A stretch of DNA of 25,162 nt from JBGLNL01 sp046484125 (GTDB lineage: Bacteria; Chloroflexota; Dehalococcoidia; SZUA-161; SpSt-899). The DNA is taken from positions 1-25,162 of the forward strand of contig JAWOBX010000099.1 of the NCBI GenBank assembly GCA_046484125.1. The letters run 5' to 3'. The position numbers were made by a program, and so were the translations under genes. The notes below the pieces were generated by a model. The model had not been told where the DNA came from and did no database searches. It saw nothing but the letters and a program-made list of their open reading frames with translations. Positions 1-8,767 of this stretch are shown here, one piece after another (position 1 is the stretch's first letter; each line of letters starts with the position of its first letter).

Positions 1-26
1 ATGCTCTCACCGGATGGTGAGAGCAT
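1..26. repeat. Perfect 11-bp inverted repeat with 4-nt loop
   Basis: ATGCTCTCACC at 1-11 is the exact reverse complement of GGTGAGAGCAT at 16-26, with loop GGAT. There is no T-run after it on the plus strand, so it is not a classical plus-strand terminator. The window edge cuts off anything further left, and the repeat may extend. Confidence 0.7.
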
Positions 27-95
27 GCAGACAACCAGTCTCCGATTGGTGGGGGGCATTGCCTGAGGACTCCACTTTTTACTAGACCTATTTTT

Positions 96-135
96 GGGGA
101 AGGTTACAGTTATGATGTAAACCTCCCCATTTTAT
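96..135 (+). terminator. Possible rho-independent terminator for a gene left of the window
   Basis: GGGGA at 96-100 plus GGTT at 102-105 pairs with AACCTCCCC at 120-128, leaving one bulged A and a 14-nt loop. ATTTTAT follows. The stem is good but the loop is long and the T-run modest. The gene it would serve is outside the window. Confidence 0.35.
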
Positions 136-176
136 GTACCAGATGGAATTACAGGATTAAAGTCTTTTGGAGGGTA

Positions 177-197
177 CCCGACAAAAATCCCGACAAA
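177..197. repeat. Tandem direct repeat CCCGACAAA x2
   Basis: CCCGACAAA occurs at 177-185 and again at 189-197, a 12-bp period. A second small direct repeat, GGTAGA, lies at 211-216 and 221-226. Such paired short repeats can be protein-binding sites, including arm sites of recombinases, but nothing here proves that. Confidence 0.6.
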
Positions 198-302
198 CTC
201 AGAAAAACTTGGTAGACGTCGGTAGATAATTAGCTACATAAGATGGGGGGAGCGATTAACAGAGAAATCCTTTGTGGAAGCCGGGGGACGTACAACTTCG
301 AA

Positions 303-340
303 TTTTGAGACCGCCGCGTCTACCATTCCGCCACTCCGGC
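303..340 (-). pseudogene. tRNA-Leu(CAA) 5' half, truncated in the anticodon loop
   Basis: Read on the minus strand from 340, the sequence follows a tRNA-Leu exactly: acceptor GCCGGAG, TG, D-arm GCG...CGC, G26, anticodon stem GCGGT and loop CTCAAAA with anticodon CAA. The expected return strand ACCGC is missing and the sequence continues TTCGAAGTTG. No long variable arm or proper T-stem follows. An imperfect acceptor match (CCCCGGC) and a TTCCA lie further on at about 274-287, so an internally deleted, decayed copy is one reading. It sits just past the terminator of the Phe-Gly unit and has no promoter of its own, so it is probably not functional. Confidence 0.6.
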
Positions 341-345
341 AAAGA

Positions 346-381
346 TGTAAAAACCCAGCCGGTTTTTAAAGGGCTGGGTTT
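346..381 (-). terminator. Rho-independent terminator of the tRNA-Phe/tRNA-Gly unit
   Basis: AAACCCAGCC at 351-360 and GGCTGGGTTT at 372-381 form a perfect 10-bp stem with an 11-nt loop. On the minus strand the stem runs into a stretch of T residues (346-353). It lies 13 bases past the encoded CCA of tRNA-Gly. Confidence 0.85.
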
Positions 382-393
382 CTATCAATTTAA

Positions 394-468
394 TGGAGCG
401 GAAGATGGGATTCGAACCCACGACCTCCTCCTTGGCAAGGAGGCATTCTACCGCTGAACTACTTCCGC
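394..468 (-). tRNA. tRNA-Gly (anticodon GCC)
   Basis: On the minus strand the gene begins GCGGAAG at 468 and ends CTTCCGC, discriminator T and an encoded CCA at 394-396. The acceptor stem pairs perfectly. The anticodon stem CCTCC/GGAGG closes the loop TTGCCAA, giving anticodon GCC. The T-loop reads TTCGAAT. All cloverleaf elements are intact. It is the second gene of a two-tRNA unit behind tRNA-Phe, 10 bases away, and reads glycine codons GGC/GGU. Confidence 0.95.
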
Positions 469-478
469 TCATCCAACA

Positions 479-553
479 TGGTGCCGAGGGGCGGATTTGA
501 ACCACCGACACCCGCATTTTCAGTGCGGTGCTCTACCCCTGAGCTACCTCGGC
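479..553 (-). tRNA. tRNA-Phe (anticodon GAA)
   Basis: On the minus strand it starts GCCGAGG at 553 and ends CCTCGGC, discriminator A and an encoded CCA at 479-481. The anticodon stem CCGCA/TGCGG encloses the loop CTGAAAA, so the anticodon is GAA. The T-loop is TTCAAAT. It is the first gene of the unit, and its 5' end lies only about 2 bases from the predicted transcription start. Confidence 0.95.
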
Positions 554-554
554 T

Positions 555-590
555 CATTTGCATTCTACATTGACCAAAATTATTAGTCAA
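555..590 (-). promoter_or_regulatory. Sigma-70 type promoter of the tRNA unit
   Basis: On the minus strand -35 TTGACT (585-590) and -10 TAGAAT (562-567) are separated by exactly 17 bases. The start point would be about 555, nearly at the mature 5' end of tRNA-Phe, so hardly any 5' leader would need removal. Confidence 0.8.
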
Positions 591-755
591 GGCATCGGTT
601 TGAAGCTGTCAGTCACCTCGCTTTAAAAGGTGCGTCCAATCCCGAAAAACGGCTTTTCAATTCTTATATGGTAAGCAGGTATGCATCTTCAGAGTTCACT
701 TTGCGACCTTAAACGGTTCACTTTTAAATTTTAATTAACAATTCAATTCGAGCTA

Positions 756-784
756 TTGACAAATATTACAATACATGGTAAATT
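756..784 (+). promoter_or_regulatory. Extended -10 promoter of rpoB-rpoC
   Basis: TTGACA at 756-761 matches the -35 consensus perfectly. A 17-base spacer leads to TAAATT at 779-784 (four of six), preceded by TG at 776-777 in the extended -10 position. Transcription would start near 791, giving a leader of about 118 bases before rpoB. Confidence 0.75.
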
Positions 785-885
785 TATTATTTGCTGCCTT
801 TGAATAACTATCCTCATGAATTCCTTCCAGTTCACGTATCAGCAATAATGGTGTGTTTGAGACCATAAATAACAAGGGGGTTTGT

Positions 886-912
886 ATGCCCCAATGGAGT
901 ATTGGTAAGTGA
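886..912 (+). CDS. Possible 8-codon leader peptide overlapping the rpoB start
   Basis: ATG at 886 opens a tiny frame encoding MPQWSIGK and ends at TGA 910-912. The strongest ribosome-binding sequence in the region, AAGGGGG at 874-880, sits 5 bases before this ATG rather than before rpoB. The TGA overlaps the rpoB GTG (909-911). This layout could couple rpoB translation to the leader. It may also be chance, and whether the peptide is made cannot be told from sequence alone. Confidence 0.35.
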   Translation: MPQWSIGK

Positions 913-3900
913 GTGTAAATACTGTTCTACCGCAATTCATACCCTATGACAACAGAAAGTCCTTCGCCCGGATTCCAGAGGTTGTAGGAGTTCCGGATTT
1001 AATCCAGATCCAGCGCGGCTCATACAGCTGGTTCATGACCGATGGCTTGACGGAGCTCTTCGAGGAAATCTCCCCGATAAAAGACTACACTGGTAACCGG
1101 CTTGAGATTATGTTCCTGGAACATGAGCTTGGAGAGCCCAAATATTCAGAGCAGGAATGTCAAGAGCGCGATCTAACCTATGCCGCGCCAATCAAGGTAA
1201 AGGCCCGGCTCATAGTCAAGGAAACGGGTGAGATTAAGGAGCAACACCTATTCATGGGAGATTTCCCTCTTATGACACCAAGAGGGACGTTTATCATCAA
1301 CGGGGCAGAACGGGTAGTCGTAAACCAGCTCATCCGCTCGCCTGGAGTGTACTTCACCATAGAGAGGAACATATCCACCGGCCACCGGCTCTGCTTCGCC
1401 AAATTAATACCTGATCGTGGTATCTGGGTTGAGTTTGAGACATCCAATCGTGGCGTAATTTCCGCCAAGATAAACCGCAAGAGAAAAATCCCGGTCACCA
1501 CTCTTCTTCGCGCTGTTGGCTATGGCAGTGACGAACAAATTATCAGCCTGTTCACCGATGTGGATAACGGCGCTGTCTCGTTTATCCGAAACACTATGGA
1601 ACGTGATTCCCATATCACCAACGAACAAGAGGCACTCTCCGAGTTCTTTAAGAAAGTACGGCCGGGCGAGCCGCCTACGGTTGACAACGCCCGCGCTTTG
1701 ATACATACACTTTTCTTCGATCATCGCCGGTACCGTCTGGGTAAAGGGGGGCGGTACAAACTGAACAAACGACTCGGCCTTGATCGCTCTCTCAAGCAAC
1801 AGGCACTCATGCCCGAGGATTTCGTAGCTGTTGTTCGGCGTATCATAGAGATAAACAACGGAATCTACTCCGGTGATGATATCGATCATCTCGGCAACAG
1901 GAGAGTCAGAGCGGTAGGCGAACTGCTGCAAAGCCATCTTAAAATGGGCCTGCTCCGAATGGAGAGGACAATAAGAGAACGCATGAGCCTTCTTGATACC
2001 GGCTCAGCAACCCCAAGCACACTGGTCAATAACAGGGCTGTTACTGCCGCGATCAGGGAGTTCTTCGGCAGTTCCAGGCTTTCTCAGTTCATGGACCAGA
2101 CTAACCCTCTTTCTGAATTGACCCATAAGCGAAGGTTATCCGCGCTCGGTCCAGGTGGTTTCTCAAGGGACCGCGCCGGTTTTGAAGTACGCGACGTACA
2201 CTATTCCCACTATGGCAGGATTTGTCCTATCGAGACACCGGAGGGGCGTAATATCGGTTTGATAACCTCGCTGGCTACCTACGCGGCTGTTAACGAATAC
2301 GGCTTCATTGAAACCCCTTACCGTAAGGTAAAAAGGGAATTGCCAAACGATTCGCCTGAGCTCCTGAACTGTGTCGTCAGGGAGCCGGTGCTTGATTCAA
2401 ACGGGAAAGTAGTCGCAGTCGAGGACACGGTAATCGATGAGAAGCTGGCGCGGAAGCTCGCCAAACTCCCGCCCTGCGAGCTAAAAGTAAGACCCTTCGT
2501 CTCCTCAGAGATAGACTGGCTTCCGGCAGATGAAGAGGATAAATACATCATAGCCCAGGCAAACGCCAGACTTGATGAAAATAACCACTTCATTGATAAA
2601 AGAGTGGAAACAAGATACTATGAGAAATTCGTCCTGGTAAACCCGGTCAATATCGATTACAGGGATGTTTCCACCAGCCAGATTGTAAGTGCTAGCACCG
2701 GACTCATACCGTTCCTTGAACACGACGACGCCAACAGGGCTCTGATGGGTTCCAACATGCAGAGGCAAGCCGTGCCTCTCCTCAACGCCGAAGCCCCACT
2801 GATAGGGACGGGTATGGAGCGGGAAGTGGCGCGTGACAGCGGCCAGGTGATTCTGGCTCCGGTAGACGGAGTCATTACATCTTCGACCTCCAGCCATGTC
2901 ACACTCAAAGGAAATGATGGGAAAGAATACACATACCGTCTTATGAAATTTGTCAGAAGCAATCAGGGAACATGCACCACCCAGCGATCCAAAGTAAACC
3001 AGGGCGACAGGGTCAAAAAGGGTCAGGTACTTGTTGACGGCTCCGCAACGGAACTGGGGGAGCTGGCTCTCGGGCAGAATGTTCTGTGTGCTTTCATGGC
3101 CTGGGAGGGATATAACTTTGAAGATGCGATTGTCATTTCAGAAAAGCTGGCTCAGGCTGACAAATTCACCTCGATACACATCGAGAAATACGAGGTAGAG
3201 GCCAGGGATACCAAGCTTGGACCTGAGGAGATCACGAGAGATATACCTAACGTGGGTGAGGCCAGCCTACGCAATCTCGATGAAACCGGAATCATCCGTG
3301 TAGGCGCTGAAGTTGCCTCGGGGGACATCCTTGTAGGCAAAGTTACGCCCAAAGGGGAAAGGGTACTGACCGCTGAGGAAAAGCTTCTCAGGGCCATCTT
3401 CGGCGAAAAGGCGAGAGACGTTAAAGACACGGCGTTGAGAATGCCGCACGGGGAATCCGGCAAGGTAATCAGTGTTAATGTGTTTTCACGCGAAAACGGC
3501 GACCATCTTGACGCGGGAGTCAACACGATGGTTCGCGTGTTTGTGGCCCAGAAACGGAAGGTGTCGGAGGGAGATAAGCTGGCGGGCCGCCACGGGAACA
3601 AAGGGGTTATCGCCAAGATCCTTCCCGCTGAGGACATGCCCTACCTCCCGGACGGTCGACCGGTTGATGTAGTTTTAAGTCCGCTGGGAGTGCCTTCCCG
3701 TATGAACATAGGCCAGCTTCTTGAGACTCATCTGGGTCTGGCTGCCAACGACCTCGGATTCAGGGTAGTCACTCCGGTATTCAATGGAGCGAATGAGACC
3801 GCTATTGAAGAGGCTCTTGCCCAGGCGTGGTTTGTTCGCCGATTCGCCGCCGAGAAGCTTGAACAGAATACAGGCGGCCCGCAATTGATCGAAAAAACAA

Positions 3901-4598
3901 AGGCATGGCTCAATGATCTGGGCCTTGACGGTGAGAAGATATACAGCGAAAACAGCGCCGGTGAAGCCAGACGGACTTGCTTGAGATTCTGGCTGGAGGA
4001 GCAGGGCCTGTCCGGTCTTGATGATAGGGACGATGAAGAACTGAAGCTCACAGCAAAAAAGATGGAACAGCAGAGGAAAATACCTTCGCCCGTATCCGGT
4101 AAAATGACGCTATATGATGGACGCTCAGGCGAACCTTTTGATGAGCCCGTAACAGTAGGCTGCATGTATATAATGAAGCTCATTCACCTGGTTGAGGATA
4201 AGATCCATGCCCGGTCGACAGGTCCATATTCCCTCGTAACACAACAGCCTCTCGGCGGCAAGGCACAGTTCGGCGGACAGAGGTTCGGCGAGATGGAAGT
4301 CTGGGCCCTGGAGGCTTATGGAGCCGCTTATAATCTTCAGGAGATGCTAACCATCAAATCGGACGACGTCGTCGGCAGGGTCAAGACCTATGGAGCCATC
4401 GTTAAAGGCGAGGATATACTCAGCCTCGGAGTACCTGAGTCTTTCAAGGTCCTTGTCAAGGAATTGCAGAGCCTCGGCCTGGCCGTCGAGGTGCTGGGAG
4501 TTGATGACGAGCAAATCATGCGGCCCAAAGGTGTATCGGACGAGATGCCCCGGCTGGGCATTAATCTCACAGGTCTAGAGAATGGAGAGAGCGAGTAA
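909..4598 (+). CDS. rpoB: DNA-directed RNA polymerase subunit beta
   Basis: The 1229-residue product is the beta subunit of RNA polymerase, which with beta' forms the catalytic core. Family signatures appear in order: the protrusion/lobe region; the rifampicin pocket near residues 388-425 (SQFMDQTNPLSE, THKRR, SALGPGG); the GRICPIETPEGRNIGLI block; NFEDAIVISE; GDKLAGRHGNKG; and the C-terminal GGKAQFGGQRFGEMEVWALE segment that contacts beta'. The pocket residues matching E. coli D516, S522, H526, R529 and S531 are wild type, so rifampicin sensitivity would be expected. The chosen start is GTG at 909, with GGAG 9 bases upstream and overlapping a possible leader peptide. The stop TAA shares one base with the rpoC ATG, indicating translational coupling. 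Confidence 0.98.
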   Translation: MSVNTVLPQFIPYDNRKSFARIPEVVGVPDLIQIQRGSYSWFMTDGLTELFEEISPIKDYTGNRLEIMFLEHELGEPKYSEQECQERDLTYAAPIKVKARLIVKETGEIKEQHLFMGDFPLMTPRGTFIINGAERVVVNQLIRSPGVYFTIERNISTGHRLCFAKLIPDRGIWVEFETSNRGVISAKINRKRKIPVTTLLRAVGYGSDEQIISLFTDVDNGAVSFIRNTMERDSHITNEQEALSEFFKKVRPGEPPTVDNARALIHTLFFDHRRYRLGKGGRYKLNKRLGLDRSLKQQALMPEDFVAVVRRIIEINNGIYSGDDIDHLGNRRVRAVGELLQSHLKMGLLRMERTIRERMSLLDTGSATPSTLVNNRAVTAAIREFFGSSRLSQFMDQTNPLSELTHKRRLSALGPGGFSRDRAGFEVRDVHYSHYGRICPIETPEGRNIGLITSLATYAAVNEYGFIETPYRKVKRELPNDSPELLNCVVREPVLDSNGKVVAVEDTVIDEKLARKLAKLPPCELKVRPFVSSEIDWLPADEEDKYIIAQANARLDENNHFIDKRVETRYYEKFVLVNPVNIDYRDVSTSQIVSASTGLIPFLEHDDANRALMGSNMQRQAVPLLNAEAPLIGTGMEREVARDSGQVILAPVDGVITSSTSSHVTLKGNDGKEYTYRLMKFVRSNQGTCTTQRSKVNQGDRVKKGQVLVDGSATELGELALGQNVLCAFMAWEGYNFEDAIVISEKLAQADKFTSIHIEKYEVEARDTKLGPEEITRDIPNVGEASLRNLDETGIIRVGAEVASGDILVGKVTPKGERVLTAEEKLLRAIFGEKARDVKDTALRMPHGESGKVISVNVFSRENGDHLDAGVNTMVRVFVAQKRKVSEGDKLAGRHGNKGVIAKILPAEDMPYLPDGRPVDVVLSPLGVPSRMNIGQLLETHLGLAANDLGFRVVTPVFNGANETAIEEALAQAWFVRRFAAEKLEQNTGGPQLIEKTKAWLNDLGLDGEKIYSENSAGEARRTCLRFWLEEQGLSGLDDRDDEELKLTAKKMEQQRKIPSPVSGKMTLYDGRSGEPFDEPVTVGCMYIMKLIHLVEDKIHARSTGPYSLVTQQPLGGKAQFGGQRFGEMEVWALEAYGAAYNLQEMLTIKSDDVVGRVKTYGAIVKGEDILSLGVPESFKVLVKELQSLGLAVEVLGVDDEQIMRPKGVSDEMPRLGINLTGLENGESE

Positions 4599-7500
4599 TG
4601 TTGGATCTGAATGATTTCAGTAGCATTCGACTTTCCCTGGCGTCACCGGAACAGATTAAGAGCTGGTCCTATGGGGAAGTAACCAAACCGGAAACAATAA
4701 ACTACCGAACACTCAAGCCGGAGAGGGATGGGTTATTCTGTGAACGCATTTTCGGACCCACCAAAGACTATGAGTGTTACTGCGGAAAGTACAAAAAGAT
4801 ACGTTATAAGGGTGTTATATGCGATAAATGCGGAGTGGAAGTAGCCCATTCCCAGGTTAGAAGGGAGCGCATGGGGCATATTCAGCTCGCAGCTCCGGTG
4901 GCTCATATATGGTTTTTCAAGGTGACACCGAGCCGACTGGGACTTCTACTCGATCTTTCTCCTCGCAAGCTGGAACAGGTGCTTTATTTTGCCAAGTTCA
5001 TTATTACCCGTGTTGATGAAGCCGCCAGAAATCGTGAAATCGATAAGCTCAAAGAGGAGCTGGAAATGGTGTCTATGGAATCTCAGGAATCAGAGGAGGA
5101 GATTGAAGCCTCTGATGATGAGTCCGTTAACGCCACTGGCGAACAAGGGGAGCAGGAAGGCGTAACTGCCGGGCATCAAGAGCCGGCGGGGCATGATGAG
5201 AAATCAGACCAGGAACTAAATAATCAAATAGATGAGCTGAGTAAAATCCAGCCACTCCGGCTCCTCGGAGTAAGCGAATACCGTGATTTGTCTATCAGAT
5301 ACGGGCATCTCTTTGAATCCAAGATGGGGGCTGAAGCTGTTCTCGACATACTCCAGCGTCTCGACCTCGAAAAGCTTCGTGAAGAGCTCCATGAAGAAGC
5401 CGTATCCAGCTCGGGGCAGAACCGAAAGAAGGTTATTAAGAGGTTACGTGTAGTAAAGGCTTTTATGAGGCAGGGCACCAAGCCTGAATGGATGATAATG
5501 ACAGTATTGCCCGTCATCCCTCCTGAGCTTCGACCCATGGTTCAACTCGACGGTGGCAGGTTCGCCACCAGTGACCTGAACGACCTTTATCGCAGAGTGA
5601 TAAACCGCAACAACCGGCTCAAACGGTTGAAGGAGATGGGCACCCCCCAGGTTATCATTCGGAATGAACAGCGAATGCTTCAGGAGGCCGTGGACTCTCT
5701 GATCGATAACGGCCGGCGTGGCCGCTCCGTGACCACAAGCAGCGGGCACAAACTGAAATCACTCTCTGACATGCTCAGAGGGAAACAGGGGCATTTCCGA
5801 CAGAACCTGCTCGGCAAGAGAGTGGATTACAGTGGCCGATCTGTTATTGTCTCCGGACCCGAATTGAAACTGCACCAGTGCGGACTGCCAAAACGAATGG
5901 CACTCGAGTTATTCAAACCATTCGTTATGCGCCGCCTCATAGCCAGGGGCATGGCCTATAATGTGCGAAATGCCAAAAGAGCAGTGGAGCACGAAAAAGA
6001 AGGTATATGGGATATTCTGGAAGAGGTGGTGTCGGATCACCCTATCCTGTTAAATCGCGCACCAACCCTGCACCGTCTCGGACTTCAGGCTTTTATGCCC
6101 ATCCTGGTGGACGGGAGCGCGATTCAGCTTCATCCGCTCGTTTGCGGCGCCTTTAACGCGGACTTTGATGGTGACCAGATGGCGGTACACGTCCCCCTTT
6201 CCAAAGCCGCGATTCAGGAAGCCAAAGAGATTATGCTCAGTAAGTATAATATGCTCTCGCCAAGCTCGGGTGACCCCACGGTCGCACCCAGTATGGAAAT
6301 GGTACTCGGCTGTTACTATATGACCGTGATAAACAAAGACGCCAAAGGAGAGGGTAAAGTCTTTTCCGATTTCGACGACGCCAGAATGGCTTATAACCTG
6401 GGAGTGGTGGACCTTGGCGCCGAGATACAGGTCAGAGATAAGGACCGAGGAGAGGTCATAAAGACCACTATAGGAAGGATTATCTTCAACAACGCTCTTC
6501 CGGCCGAAATGCGTTTTCGCAACGAACTGATAGACAAGAAAAAGCTGCGACAACTCAGTTCGGAATGTCACCGGCGCTTTGGCAACGATGTTACAGCCGA
6601 CATGCTGGACGAAATAAAAAATCTTGGCTTTCGATACTCTACGAAGTCGGGCCTGACTATGGCGGTTAGTGACCTCGAAATCCCTGGAGAAAAAGCGGAA
6701 ATACTGGAACAGGGAGAGCAGGAAATAAGCAGGATTGAGCTTCAGTATCAGGAAGGTCTGGTCACCGAAGAAGAGCGGTCTCAGAACGTGGTCCGGATCT
6801 GGACCAACGCGACCGACGAGTTGACCAAAAAGCTCGAGGAATCCCTCGACCCATATGGAGCTATCCACATGATGGCCAATTCAGGAGCCAGAGGTAACAT
6901 GGGCCAGATCAGGCAGATGGCCGGCATGAGGGGACTGATGCGCGATCCGTCAGGCAAAACAATTGAGCTTCCCATCAAAGCTAATTTCCGGGAAGGCTTG
7001 TCAATTCTGGAATATTTCATTTCCACCCATGGAGCCCGAAAAGGACTGGCCGACACAGCGCTTCGAACATCTGACAGCGGGTATCTCACAAGAAGGCTTA
7101 TAGATGTCGCTCAGGGTATCATCGTTACCGAGGAAGACTGCGGCACCGAAGAGGGCTTCTGGGTTTATGAGCCCACCGATAAGGGTATACTGCCACCGCT
7201 TACCGAACGTATACTGTACAGATTTTTGGCCCGTCCAGTTTATCACCCGGAAACGGGTGAGCTAATGGTAGACCGCAATGAGGCGGTTGACGCCGAGAAA
7301 GCCACGGAGATCGCAAACGCGGGGGTCACCGAGGTTCTGGTAAGATCACCTCTCTCATGCCAATGCCGAACGGGTATTTGCCAGCGCTGTTATGGTATCG
7401 ACCTCGGTCGAGGTGGTGTGGCCAACATGGGCGTTGCCGTGGGTATTGTAGCGGCGCAGAGTATCGGCGAACCGGGCACTCAGTTGACAATGAGGACATT

Positions 7501-8659
7501 CCACACTGGCGGGGTGGTAGGACTGGATATTACAGGAGGACTCCCCAGGGTTGAAGAGCTGCTCGAGGCCAGGAACCCCAAAGGTCAGGCTGTCATCGCG
7601 GAGATAGATGGTGTTGCGGAGATAACGGACGTCGAGGATGGATGGAGAATCAAGATCACCAATACTGAGACGCACCACGATTCCTATGAAATCCCCCCGG
7701 AATACGAAATAGTCGTCAGCGACAATCAGTGGGTGGACACCGATCAACCGGTAGCTGTGCCATTTGAGAAGGAAGCCCAGCCGGATAAGTCAAAGTCCTC
7801 CGCTGTGCTGCCAATACTCGCCAGAGTCGGAGGAACTGTCGAAATAAGCGATCACCAGGTTAATATCATTTACCAGGATACAGAGGAATGGGAGAGCCTG
7901 ACCTCATCAACAGCACACCTCATCGTGAGAAACGGTGATACGGTAAAAGCAGGCGATCAAGTAACTGAAGGCGCGCTGAATCCACAGGATGTTTTGAGGA
8001 TCAAAGGGACGGAGGCGGTTAAGAGATACCTGGTGGACTCGGTGCATAAAGTATATCGGGTACAGGGTGTCAGCATTCATGACAAACATATCGAGATCAT
8101 AATCGCGCAAATGTTACGAAGGGTACGGGTCGACACCTCGGGCGATACCGGCGTGCTCCCCGGGGAACTGCTGGATAAATTCGAGTATGAGTCTCTCAAC
8201 ACCAAGATCCTTGCCGAGGGAGGAGAGCCGGCCACCGCCCATCCAGTGCTTCTTGGAATTACCAGGGCTTCTCTCAATACTGCCAGCTTCCTTGCGGCAG
8301 CCTCTTTCCAGGAGACCACCAGGGTTCTGACGGAGGCGGCCATAAGCGGCAGCGTCGATAAACTGGCGGGCCTTAAGGAGAATGTGATTATTGGCAAACT
8401 TATTCCCGCCAGAAGCAAGATCTCATGGGAAAAGATCCTTGAGGCCAAAGAAGAAGAGGAAGGAAGATTGATTGACACCGCAAAGATTGAATCTGAACTG
8501 GAGGATCAAGCCGGAGAGGAACAGGAGGAAAGAGCGGTGCAATACGAGGTGGAGACAATACTGGAGCAGGAGCAGGCAACAGGAGAGGAACTGGTAGAGG
8601 AACTGGATATGTATCCCGAGATGAGTGAGGAAGAAGAGCCGTCAGAAGAATCAGGTTGA
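4598..8659 (+). CDS. rpoC: DNA-directed RNA polymerase subunit beta'
   Basis: The 1353-residue product is the beta' subunit carrying the catalytic magnesium site. Visible elements: N-terminal zinc ribbon (C60, C62, C75, C78); LLGKRVDYSGRSVIV; the absolutely conserved NADFDGDQM with aspartates 522, 524 and 526; the second zinc site (C848, C921, C928, C931); and the trigger-loop region GEPGTQLTMRTFHTGG. Residues about 150-215 form an extra charged, Glu/Gln-rich, coiled-coil-like insertion compared with the compact Bacillus-type subunit. The last roughly 70 residues are a strongly acidic tail. The gene starts on the ATG overlapping the rpoB stop. Both extra regions look intact and in frame, so they are lineage features rather than damage. 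Confidence 0.98.
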   Translation: MLDLNDFSSIRLSLASPEQIKSWSYGEVTKPETINYRTLKPERDGLFCERIFGPTKDYECYCGKYKKIRYKGVICDKCGVEVAHSQVRRERMGHIQLAAPVAHIWFFKVTPSRLGLLLDLSPRKLEQVLYFAKFIITRVDEAARNREIDKLKEELEMVSMESQESEEEIEASDDESVNATGEQGEQEGVTAGHQEPAGHDEKSDQELNNQIDELSKIQPLRLLGVSEYRDLSIRYGHLFESKMGAEAVLDILQRLDLEKLREELHEEAVSSSGQNRKKVIKRLRVVKAFMRQGTKPEWMIMTVLPVIPPELRPMVQLDGGRFATSDLNDLYRRVINRNNRLKRLKEMGTPQVIIRNEQRMLQEAVDSLIDNGRRGRSVTTSSGHKLKSLSDMLRGKQGHFRQNLLGKRVDYSGRSVIVSGPELKLHQCGLPKRMALELFKPFVMRRLIARGMAYNVRNAKRAVEHEKEGIWDILEEVVSDHPILLNRAPTLHRLGLQAFMPILVDGSAIQLHPLVCGAFNADFDGDQMAVHVPLSKAAIQEAKEIMLSKYNMLSPSSGDPTVAPSMEMVLGCYYMTVINKDAKGEGKVFSDFDDARMAYNLGVVDLGAEIQVRDKDRGEVIKTTIGRIIFNNALPAEMRFRNELIDKKKLRQLSSECHRRFGNDVTADMLDEIKNLGFRYSTKSGLTMAVSDLEIPGEKAEILEQGEQEISRIELQYQEGLVTEEERSQNVVRIWTNATDELTKKLEESLDPYGAIHMMANSGARGNMGQIRQMAGMRGLMRDPSGKTIELPIKANFREGLSILEYFISTHGARKGLADTALRTSDSGYLTRRLIDVAQGIIVTEEDCGTEEGFWVYEPTDKGILPPLTERILYRFLARPVYHPETGELMVDRNEAVDAEKATEIANAGVTEVLVRSPLSCQCRTGICQRCYGIDLGRGGVANMGVAVGIVAAQSIGEPGTQLTMRTFHTGGVVGLDITGGLPRVEELLEARNPKGQAVIAEIDGVAEITDVEDGWRIKITNTETHHDSYEIPPEYEIVVSDNQWVDTDQPVAVPFEKEAQPDKSKSSAVLPILARVGGTVEISDHQVNIIYQDTEEWESLTSSTAHLIVRNGDTVKAGDQVTEGALNPQDVLRIKGTEAVKRYLVDSVHKVYRVQGVSIHDKHIEIIIAQMLRRVRVDTSGDTGVLPGELLDKFEYESLNTKILAEGGEPATAHPVLLGITRASLNTASFLAAASFQETTRVLTEAAISGSVDKLAGLKENVIIGKLIPARSKISWEKILEAKEEEEGRLIDTAKIESELEDQAGEEQEERAVQYEVETILEQEQATGEELVEELDMYPEMSEEEEPSEESG

Positions 8660-8767
8660 AAAACGTGGATTAACGAGGGAACCGTTTGGACCAAGTGAGG
8701 CCTCCGGTGCGCTGCGGCTTGCCGGGGCTCCTCTCGGCTTTACGATCTTTCTCCAGCAAAAGGTACT

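Larger units (their letters stand above)
1..393. other. Gene-free left edge with hairpins, short repeats and a tRNA remnant
   Basis: No convincing coding sequence is visible. The stretch holds a perfect inverted repeat at 1-26, a hairpin followed by T residues at 96-135, a nine-base direct repeat at 177-197, a doubled GGTAGA at 211-226, a tRNA-Leu 5' half at 303-340 and the terminator of the tRNA unit at 346-381. Dense short repeats next to a broken tRNA would fit the scar or end of an integrated element, but no integrase is in view, so this is only an inference. Confidence 0.6.
554..908. other. Divergent intergenic region upstream of rpoB
   Basis: This 355-base stretch carries the tRNA promoter on the minus strand, the rpoBC promoter on the plus strand and an rpoB leader of about 118 bases. 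It is A+T rich, especially at 715-790. No ribosomal protein genes (rplKAJL) precede rpoB here, unlike in many bacteria. Bases 591-755 hold nothing I can name. Confidence 0.6.

Noticed and set aside
272..457. Plus-strand and minus-strand short frames over the tRNA unit
   Set aside because: They are translations of tRNA genes and the terminator, not proteins.
2505..2897. Long minus-strand frames inside rpoB and rpoC
   Set aside because: They are antisense to strongly conserved polymerase sequence, have no recognisable protein families and lack ribosome-binding sites.
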